The notes under the pieces: generated by a model
Databases searched by the model: none
What the model was told of the DNA's origin: nothing
What the model saw: only the letters and a program-made list of their open reading frames with translations
Source: an uncultured Gammaproteobacteria bacterium
GTDB taxonomy: Bacteria > Pseudomonadota > Gammaproteobacteria > GCA-2729495
NCBI GenBank assembly: GCA_947258805.1
Contig: CAMYJV010000052.1
Span: 1-19,703, forward strand
Length of the DNA stretch: 19,703 bases
Reading direction: 5' to 3'
In this document: positions 7,765 through 13,869 of the stretch, in pieces
Layout of the letters: the number at the start of each line of letters is the position of its first letter
How positions within the stretch are numbered: position 1 is the stretch's first letter
Translations under genes and position numbers: made by a program

Positions 7765-9812
7765 TGGAGAATGCCCAGGATCTGGACCGCAAGGTTTTCA
7801 CGTCGCGGGTCGGCATCGAGACCTTCGTGGCGCCCGTTGGCGCGCTGAACACGGCGGAGATCAACGAGGAACTGAAAGCGGTTCTGGATGAACGCGTTGC
7901 GCAGGGCGAGTACGGCGTCATCGTCGATCTGGCCGACGTATCGCAGCTGAACAGCAAAGCCATCGAGATCTTGCTCGACGCCCAGGACGAGTTGCTCCAG
8001 CACGGCGGTCGGTTGAAGGTGGTTGGTGCCGGGCCGGTCGTGGTCGAGGCCCTGCAGATCACCGGCTTCGTGCACTACGTGCCGACACAGGGCCGCGAGC
8101 CACTGGACCCGGTGCGGGATGCGACCCCGGCCTACGACCCGCTGCCACTGGGCGAATTACTGGTGCGCAAGGGTCTCATCACCCAGCAGCAGGTCGACGA
8201 AGCACTCAAGGCACAGAAGAACACCGGCAAGCGCCTCGGCGAAATCGTCACCGCACGCGGCTGGCTGGACGAGCGCCAGGTGCTGCAGGCCCTGGCCGAA
8301 CAACTGGCTGTGCCCATGGTACGGCTGCGCGCCGGTGTGTATGACCCGGAAACCGCCGGCATGCTGGATCATGACACGGCGGCGCGACTGAAGGTGCTGC
8401 CGCTGTTCTGCGTGCGCGGCGTGGTGGCGCTGGCCACCGCCAACCCTCAGGACATGCCGAGCCTGAGCGAGATCGAAGACCGCCTGCAGAAGACGGTGCG
8501 GCCCATCATGGCCCGCGCCGAAGACATCATGAAGTGCCTGGAGGAAAACACCGACGACCTGTTTATGTCGGAGGACTTCATTACCGATATCGACAACGAC
8601 ATCGAGGTAGTGGAAAGCGTCATCCCGGAGGACTACTCCACCATCGACGAGATGGCGGCCGGCAGCCCTATCGTCAACCTGGTGAACTCACTGATACACC
8701 GCGCGATTCACGACGGCGCGAGCGACATCCACATCGAACCCAGCCGCAAGACGTCCCGGGTGCGCTTCCGCGTCGACGGCGTGCTGTACGAAGTCATGAC
8801 GCCCCGCATCGAGCTGCACCCGGCTGTCGTCTCGCGCCTGAAGGTCATGGCGAATCTCGACATTGCCGAACGGCGCCTGCCCCAGGACGGACGCATACAG
8901 GTGTTCACCAAGCAGCGATGCATCGACCTGCGCTTCAGCTCGCTGCCCGGCCTGTACGGCGAAAAGGTGGTGCTGCGGGTACTTGATAAAGATCAGGCGA
9001 TCCTGGATGTGAAGAACCTGGGCATGACGGAGGCGAACCTGGCCACCTATATGCACCTGCTGCAGCACACCCACGGCCTGCTGCTGGTTACAGGGCCGAC
9101 AGGCAGCGGCAAGACCACGAGCCTGTACGCAGCGCTGAACCAATTGAACAGCCTGGAGAAGAGCATCGTCACCATCGAAGATCCGGTCGAGTACCAGATC
9201 GACGTGATCAACCAGAACGAGGTGCGTGACAAGGTCGGGCTGAGCTTTGCGAAAGTGCTGAAGCACGTGCTCCGCCAGGATCCCGACATCGTGATGGTGG
9301 GCGAGATCCGCGACAAGGAGACGGCCACCATCGCCGTGCAGGCCGCCTTGACCGGCCACCTCGTGCTGTCGACCCTGCATACCAACGACAGCGTCGGCGC
9401 CATCAACCGCATGGTCGACATGGGCGTGGAACCGTACATGCTGTCGTCGGCACTGATCGGCGTGATGGCCCAGCGCCTGGTTCGCACCATTTGCCCGAAG
9501 TGCAGAACCAGTTTCCGCGCGCCGCCGGAAGTGGTGGAGCGCTATGGCTGGGGTGACGGCTCGATCATGCTGAGCAAGGGCCGCGGCTGCACAGAGTGCT
9601 ATGACTCGGGTTACAAGGGCCGCATGGCGATTCACGAACTGCTGGCCGCCGACAGCCGCTTGCAGAAGCTGATCATGATCAACGCCAGCCGTGACGAGTT
9701 GAACGAGTACCTGGTCGAGGCCGAGATCCAGACCCTGTTCAAGGACGGCCTTGGCAGAGTCCGTGACGGTCGCACTACCCTCGAGGAAATCTCGCGGGTC
9801 ACCACGGGTTAG
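7764..9812 (+). CDS. STAS-MshEN-GspE/PilB assembly ATPase
   Basis: 682 residues; hexameric cytoplasmic ATPase of the type II secretion/type IV pilus class. Order: STAS domain (about 16-108; VDLADVSQLNSKAIEILLDA); MshEN/T2SSE_N domain with two 24-residue c-di-GMP-binding motifs at 128-151 and 157-180 separated by the 5-residue linker KNTGK; a connecting region; then the ATPase with Walker A GPTGSGKT (444-451), Asp box IVTIEDPVE, Walker B DPDIVMVGEIRD (506-517), His box LSTLHTND and a zinc tetracysteine (C577, C580, C609, C612). The motifs follow RLGxxLxxxGxxxxxxLxxxLxxQ apart from Pro for the first Arg and Val for Leu at a few positions. The STAS fusion is unusual for this family. The start is ATG 7764; an in-frame GTG at 7761 adds one residue. 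Confidence 0.97.
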   Translation: MENAQDLDRKVFTSRVGIETFVAPVGALNTAEINEELKAVLDERVAQGEYGVIVDLADVSQLNSKAIEILLDAQDELLQHGGRLKVVGAGPVVVEALQITGFVHYVPTQGREPLDPVRDATPAYDPLPLGELLVRKGLITQQQVDEALKAQKNTGKRLGEIVTARGWLDERQVLQALAEQLAVPMVRLRAGVYDPETAGMLDHDTAARLKVLPLFCVRGVVALATANPQDMPSLSEIEDRLQKTVRPIMARAEDIMKCLEENTDDLFMSEDFITDIDNDIEVVESVIPEDYSTIDEMAAGSPIVNLVNSLIHRAIHDGASDIHIEPSRKTSRVRFRVDGVLYEVMTPRIELHPAVVSRLKVMANLDIAERRLPQDGRIQVFTKQRCIDLRFSSLPGLYGEKVVLRVLDKDQAILDVKNLGMTEANLATYMHLLQHTHGLLLVTGPTGSGKTTSLYAALNQLNSLEKSIVTIEDPVEYQIDVINQNEVRDKVGLSFAKVLKHVLRQDPDIVMVGEIRDKETATIAVQAALTGHLVLSTLHTNDSVGAINRMVDMGVEPYMLSSALIGVMAQRLVRTICPKCRTSFRAPPEVVERYGWGDGSIMLSKGRGCTECYDSGYKGRMAIHELLAADSRLQKLIMINASRDELNEYLVEAEIQTLFKDGLGRVRDGRTTLEEISRVTTG

Positions 9813-9814
9813 CC

Positions 9815-10945
9815 ATGCCTATCGAGTTGCAAAGCGCGGGCGCGGCGACGCCCGTCGAGACAACCGGACCGAAGGCCCCGACCCTGCGCAGCCGCCCGTT
9901 TGGCGCCGCGGCGCCGGGCATGCGCGACCGAATGGCCTTCACTGAACAGCTCGCGCTGTTGCTGGAAACCGGCATGCCGCTGCACACCGCGCTGCAGAAT
10001 CTTGCCCGGCAGGCCGGCAACCCGGCCATGCGCGAGATCGTGAACGACCTGGTCGCCGAGGTGGAATCCGGCCAGCGCTTCGCCAGCGCGCTGGCCAAGC
10101 ACCCCGAACTGTTCGCCTCTACCTACGTGAACCTGGTGTCGGCGAGTGAAGGTAGCGGCTTCCTGCCGAAGGTGCTGGAGCAGCTGCTGGCCGAAGAAGA
10201 AAAGCGCGACGAGTTGCGCAAGACCATCGTGTCGGCCCTGACCTACCCGGCTTTCCTGATGGGCTTCTCGCTGCTCGTAGTGGTCTTCGTGCTCGTAGTG
10301 GTGTTCCCGAAGTTTGGCGACATGTTCGCACGGATCCAGGATCAGCTGCCGCCTACGACAGTCGCACTGATGGCCATGAGCGATGTGCTGCGCGATTACT
10401 GGTGGCAGCTCTTGCTGGTGCTGGGCGGCGCCGGGCTGCTGATTGCGCGCTGGCTCAATTCCGAAGCGGGTCGCACGGTCACCGACCGGTGGAAGCTCAC
10501 GATGCCGGGTGTCGGCAAGATCTTCGTGCAGCTCTACATTGCACAGTCGTTCCGCGTTGTGAGCCTGTCGCTGGCCCACGGCGTGTCTATCGTCGACGCG
10601 CTGGACGCGACGCGAGACGTGGTCAGCAATCGCCTGTATCGAGCTTTACTGGTGAAAGTGGAGCGCTCGGTGCAGGAAGGCGGCACTATCGCCGCCGGTT
10701 TCACCGAGAGCCAACTCATGCCGGACCTGGTGAAGCAGATGATCGCCACGGCCGAGTCCTCGGGCAACCTGGCGCCGGTGATGGGCCGGGTGGCAGAACA
10801 CTACGAGCGCGAGCTGAGCCGACGCCTGGTGTCTTTGAGCAAGATGGCCGAGCCCGCGATGCTGCTGGTGATGGGCGTCGTGGTCGGCATCATCGTCAGT
10901 TCCCTGATCCTGCCGATCTTCAAGCTCAGCAAAGCTGTGACCTGA
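9815..10945 (+). CDS. GspF/PilC-family inner-membrane platform protein
   Basis: 376 residues. It is the membrane platform on which the ATPase acts to push pilins out of the inner membrane. Two T2SSF repeats: the first from about residue 40 (FTEQLALLLETGMPLHTAL, then SASEGSGFLPKVLEQLLAEEE), the second from about 245 (QSFRVVSLSLAHGVSIVDAL, then ATAESSGNLAPVM). Three membrane segments: about 146-168, 194-215 and 345-370 (AMLLVMGVVVGIIVSSLILP). The start ATG lies 2 bp after the ATPase stop, so the two are coupled. The ~36-residue N-terminal extension before the first repeat is Pro/Ala-rich and unremarkable. No GspL/M or PilM/N/O genes follow, unlike in a standard type II secretion or type IV pilus operon. 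Confidence 0.95.
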   Translation: MPIELQSAGAATPVETTGPKAPTLRSRPFGAAAPGMRDRMAFTEQLALLLETGMPLHTALQNLARQAGNPAMREIVNDLVAEVESGQRFASALAKHPELFASTYVNLVSASEGSGFLPKVLEQLLAEEEKRDELRKTIVSALTYPAFLMGFSLLVVVFVLVVVFPKFGDMFARIQDQLPPTTVALMAMSDVLRDYWWQLLLVLGGAGLLIARWLNSEAGRTVTDRWKLTMPGVGKIFVQLYIAQSFRVVSLSLAHGVSIVDALDATRDVVSNRLYRALLVKVERSVQEGGTIAAGFTESQLMPDLVKQMIATAESSGNLAPVMGRVAEHYERELSRRLVSLSKMAEPAMLLVMGVVVGIIVSSLILPIFKLSKAVT

Positions 10946-10973
10946 GTCACATGCAGGCGGCTGGCGGCGCGGC

Positions 10974-11002
10974 TTGACTTAATGTGACCCAGTTCCTGTA
11001 GA
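10974..11002 (+). promoter_or_regulatory. Candidate sigma-70 promoter for the major pilin
   Basis: TTGACT (10974-10979), 17-bp spacer, TGTAGA (10997-11002). It lies in the 150-bp gap between the platform protein and the pilin gene, where a separate strong promoter for the most abundant subunit would be expected. The -35 is good (5/6) and the -10 weak (3/6). Confidence 0.4.
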
Positions 11003-11095
11003 GCGATCCGCTTTTGGTTAAGAATTTCACGCAGTTGCCGACAATTGGTAGAGCCTCTTAGACGGGGCAGTGCGACAGGGAATGGAGACGCACCA

Positions 11096-11668
11096 ATGCG
11101 ACAGGTTAAGACGAGTATCAGACAGGCCGGCTTCACACTGGTGGAGCTGCTGATCGTGGCGATTATTCTGGCGATTCTGGCGGCCATCGTGGTACCGCAG
11201 TTCGCATCTACGACCACAGATGCCCAGGAAGCGGCGCTGCGCGCGAACCTGTCCGCGATCCGCGGCGCAATCTCCCTGTATCGCCAGCAGCACAACGAAT
11301 ATCCGGCACTGAGCGCGGCTACCGGCGGTGCCTGTACGGGTACAGCCGGCACCGGCGTTGCCGAAGATCGGCAGGCGCTGGTCGACCAGCTGACCCGCTA
11401 CACGAACGCGAACGGCCAGTCCTGCTCGCGGCCCGACGGTGGTTCCTACCCCTTCGGCCCGTACGTGGACGAGAACGACATTCCCGCGAATCCGATCACG
11501 GGCAGCAACGCGATTGAGATCGTCGGCGCTGCGGCAGCCACTGCCGGTGACCTGGGCATGCAGGGCACGGGCGCGGGACTCGGCTGGAAGTACGACGTGA
11601 CCTCCGGCAAGTTCATTGCCAACGACACCAACACCGATTCTAACGCGGTTCGTTACGACGCTTATTGA
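11096..11668 (+). CDS. Major (pseudo)pilin, GspG-like
   Basis: 190 residues. Prepilin leader MRQVKTSIRQAG, with peptidase cleavage after G12, then FTLVELLIVAIILAILAAIV with the required Glu at +5. The long N-terminal helix continues into AALRANLSAIRGAISLYRQQ followed by HNEYP, as in GspG-type pilins. The C-terminal GWKYDVTSGKFIAND also fits this group. Two cysteines (C80, C110) may form a disulphide. I chose the ATG at 11096, with GGAG about 8 nt upstream and a typical short leader, over an upstream start at 11045. It probably forms the filament shaft. As first pilin of the cluster, with its own upstream gap, it may be expressed above the minor pilins. Confidence 0.93.
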   Translation: MRQVKTSIRQAGFTLVELLIVAIILAILAAIVVPQFASTTTDAQEAALRANLSAIRGAISLYRQQHNEYPALSAATGGACTGTAGTGVAEDRQALVDQLTRYTNANGQSCSRPDGGSYPFGPYVDENDIPANPITGSNAIEIVGAAAATAGDLGMQGTGAGLGWKYDVTSGKFIANDTNTDSNAVRYDAY

Positions 11669-11691
11669 GCAGGGACCTTCTGGTCTTTCCG

Positions 11692-11739
11692 GGGGACATT
11701 CTGATTTTTCTCCGGAAGGAGAAAAAGCTGAATGTCCCC
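11692..11739 (+). repeat. REP-like palindrome 1, containing the ribosome site and start codon of the GspH-like gene
   Basis: Outer arms GGGGACATTC (11692-11701) and GAATGTCCCC (11730-11739) are perfect 10-bp inverted repeats. Inside, TTTTTCTCC (11705-11713) and GGAGAAAAA (11718-11726) form a perfect 9-bp stem closed by GGAA, a GNRA-type tetraloop. The AAGGAG Shine-Dalgarno (11716-11721) and the ATG (11732-11734) both sit in the right half. The form resembles dispersed REP/RAYT-type palindromes of gammaproteobacteria; its arms recur at 13770-13869. Confidence 0.85.
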
Positions 11740-12358
11740 AATTGCAACCCATCGTAGACCCAGGCCCCGCAGTCCCGCGCCGTTGCCGGAGCATGGGCAG
11801 ATTGCATCCGCCTGCAACGACGGCTTCACCATCACGGAACTGCTGGTTGTCGTCATCATCATCGGGCTGCTCGCGGTCGTGGCGACCCCCGCCCTGCGCT
11901 CCACCGATCCCCATAAGCTCGATCTCGCCGCGACAAAGGTCGCAGAGGCGATTCGTCTGGCGCGCAGCGAATCGATGCGCACCGGCGAGGTCTACGGCAT
12001 CACCATCAGCCAGGCCTCCCAGCAGGTCCGGGTGCGCCGCTACGACATCACAGCCGATCCCGTCAATCCGCTCGAGACCCTGTACCACCCGGTCGACAAA
12101 CAGCTGCTCGATTTCGATTTCGACGAACTGGCGACCACCCAGGGCGTGCGGATCAACAACACGCAGGACGTCTTCGACTACCCGGATGCTGGCCGGCGGC
12201 GTACGGTGCTGTTCGACCGTCAGGGCGTACCGGTGTGGATTCTTGCGGGCGGTTCGACAATCGAGCCGCTGACCCAGGGCATTGTTGAACTGAGCCTGGA
12301 TGCCTCCAAACAGGCTGTTCAGATCGCGCCGTTCACCGGCCGGGTGACGATCCAGTGA
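11732..12358 (+). CDS. Minor pseudopilin, GspH/FimT-like
   Basis: 208 residues. The prepilin site is after G31 (NDG / FTITELLVVVIIIGLLAVV), Glu at +5 present. Downstream ATKVAEAIRLARSESMRTGE is the typical GspH/FimT amphipathic helix, followed by a beta-rich C-terminal domain. The leader before cleavage is 31 residues, long for a pilin, and is basic/Pro-rich. It results from the start lying in a palindromic repeat (Met-Ser-Pro from ATGTCCCC). The only later in-frame start candidate is TTG at 11783, without a ribosome site, so the ATG at 11732 with AAGGAG is preferred. Stop and next start overlap (TGATG). Expected role: initiation or tip minor pilin. Confidence 0.9.
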   Translation: MSPIATHRRPRPRSPAPLPEHGQIASACNDGFTITELLVVVIIIGLLAVVATPALRSTDPHKLDLAATKVAEAIRLARSESMRTGEVYGITISQASQQVRVRRYDITADPVNPLETLYHPVDKQLLDFDFDELATTQGVRINNTQDVFDYPDAGRRRTVLFDRQGVPVWILAGGSTIEPLTQGIVELSLDASKQAVQIAPFTGRVTIQ

Positions 12359-12792
12359 TGGGCCTGGCGCTGCAAAGCTGTCGTGCTCAGCGCGGGCTAA
12401 CGTATGTCGAGATCCTGATCGCGACGATTATCCTGCTGGTTGGTTTGTTACCGGCGCTGGATGCGCTGCGCGGCGCGGTGATGGGCACCGGAACGAACGA
12501 TGCATACGTTCAGGCCCAGCATCGCCTGTACGGCCAGCTGGAAGCAGTGCTGGCCGAGCCCTTTGCCGACCTCGATGACGCCGCGCAAGCCGCCGGATCG
12601 CGAACCACGCCAACCGCCTACTCCGAGCCGGGCGGTACACCCGGGCGGCTGCTGGTCTTCATCGCGCGCTATGACGGCGACAACGCGGACGCCGACAGCA
12701 ATCCCTTCACCGGTGTAGACGAGGGCCTGCTCTGGATCCAGGCAGCGGTGGAAAACACGCCGTACGCACTGGAAACCCTGGTGGCCCAGTGA
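12358..12792 (+). CDS. Minor pseudopilin, GspI/PilV-like
   Basis: 144 residues. Leader MGLALQSCRAQRG, cleavage after G13, then LTYVEILIATIILLVGLLPA with Glu at +5. The LLVGLLPALDALR continuation is typical of GspI/PilV. The rest is a small beta domain with a polar Asp/Asn-rich loop (YDGDNADADSNPF). I chose the ATG at 12358; a GTG at 12355 would add one residue. It overlaps the GspH-like stop by 1 bp and the next gene's GTG by 4 bp, so GspH-, GspI- and GspJ-like subunits are translated together. In type II secretion the I, J and K subunits form the tip complex; the same is inferred here. Confidence 0.9.
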   Translation: MGLALQSCRAQRGLTYVEILIATIILLVGLLPALDALRGAVMGTGTNDAYVQAQHRLYGQLEAVLAEPFADLDDAAQAAGSRTTPTAYSEPGGTPGRLLVFIARYDGDNADADSNPFTGVDEGLLWIQAAVENTPYALETLVAQ

Positions 12793-13766
12793 AGGCCAGG
12801 AGCACACAGGCCGGCGTCACGCTCATCGAACTACTGGTCAGCGTGGTGATCGCGGCGCTGCTGTTTGCGGGACTGAACAGCGTTGTTTCCGGCCTGCTTG
12901 GCTCCCGCGACTATGTCAGCGAACGCACGGCCCTGACCCGGGATGCGGAATTCGCGATGGACCGAATGGTGCGCACGGTTAGTCATTCGCGCAAACTGCT
13001 GCTGCCGTATCCCGACCGTGCTGCGTCGGACTGGCCGGAGAACATCCGGGAGGAGACCGTGCCGCCGTCGCCACCGATCGGCAGCAGCATCAAGGCAACC
13101 GCAGTGCTCGCGATCACGATGCCTGCTTTCATAGACAATGACTTCGACGGTTTTCCCGACGCCGACAACGACCGCGACGGTCTCATCGATGAGGACGTCT
13201 ACAACGACCGCAACAACGACTTTGCATCTGGTATCTATCTGATCGACGACGACGGCGACGGCTGGGTCGATGAGGGCCCGGGGCAATGGTGGGACGACGA
13301 TGAGTTTAATTTTGTCTGGGACGAGGACCCGGAGAACGGCATCGACAACGATGGCGATGGGAGCGTTGGCGAGGACCCGTCGAACGACGCCAACGGCGAT
13401 GGTTGTCCCGGAATCTGCGGTATCGACGACGACGGCGACGGCAATATCGACGAAGGCAACGTTCAGGACGACGACGAGGACGGTCAGGACGACGAGGACT
13501 GGTACGACGCGCTGGTCTTCTCTCTGAACGGCAGCGAACTGACCGAGCGGGTGCACGTCCCGTGGGACATCAGCGGTGGTGGCGTCGTTGGTGGCCAGGA
13601 CTTCGTCGTAAACACGATCGCCGAGAACGTCACCCGCTTGCGCTTCGAACGCGTGCCGACGTCGGCCGGCCAGCTCGAGCTAGTTGACATCACGCTGGAA
13701 CTCACGACGCCGGCCGCCGGCACAGTGGCGGTCAATACGCGGGTACGCATAGGCGGCGCGCTGTGA
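12789..13766 (+). CDS. Minor pseudopilin, GspJ/PilW-like, with a calcium-loop insert
   Basis: 325 residues from GTG (GTGA overlap with the previous stop). Cleavage after G9 (STQAG / VTLIELLVSVVIAALLFAG), Glu at +5. The GspJ-like body is split by an acidic insert at about residues 116-239 carrying about seven DxDxDG loops: from D116, D126, D153, D186, D213 and D227, plus a looser one near 200-205. Most are followed by xxDE. Such loops bind calcium in EF-hand/dockerin- and thrombospondin-type-3-like repeats. The pilin fold then resumes (ALVFSLNGSELTERV ... LRFERVP ... DITLELTTP). Two Cys (C206, C210) lie inside the insert. Expected site: filament tip, exposed outside or in the periplasm, possibly stabilised or gated by calcium (inference). 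Confidence 0.9.
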   Translation: MKARSTQAGVTLIELLVSVVIAALLFAGLNSVVSGLLGSRDYVSERTALTRDAEFAMDRMVRTVSHSRKLLLPYPDRAASDWPENIREETVPPSPPIGSSIKATAVLAITMPAFIDNDFDGFPDADNDRDGLIDEDVYNDRNNDFASGIYLIDDDGDGWVDEGPGQWWDDDEFNFVWDEDPENGIDNDGDGSVGEDPSNDANGDGCPGICGIDDDGDGNIDEGNVQDDDEDGQDDEDWYDALVFSLNGSELTERVHVPWDISGGGVVGGQDFVVNTIAENVTRLRFERVPTSAGQLELVDITLELTTPAAGTVAVNTRVRIGGAL

Positions 13767-13769
13767 ATT

Positions 13770-13869
13770 GGGGACATTCCTCAACTACCGATGTGCGGAC
13801 AGGTGCTCCGCGGGATCGCATCGGCTCCAGACCTCGCTGTCCGTTTGGCGGAAATCGAGGCATGTCCCC
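13770..13869 (+). repeat. REP-like palindrome 2, containing the start codon of the giant tip protein
   Basis: Arms GGGGACATTCCTCAA (13770-13784) and TCGAGGCATGTCCCC (13855-13869) are inverted with 13 of 15 matching. Interior pairings include CCGATG/CATCGG (13788-13793 with 13819-13824) and CGGACAG/CTGTCCG (13796-13802 with 13837-13843). The left arm begins with the same ten bases as palindrome 1. It fills the 95-bp gap after the GspJ-like gene, and its right arm supplies ATG 13862. Confidence 0.75.

Noticed and set aside
10961..10980. Sigma-54-like TGGC...TTGA before the major pilin
   Set aside because: The -12 element lacks GC and the spacing is off by one; the sigma-70-like pair at 10974-11002 is the better guess.
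11045..11095. Upstream start for the major pilin (17 extra residues)
   Set aside because: No ribosome site there, while the ATG at 11096 has GGAG at good spacing and yields a standard short prepilin leader.
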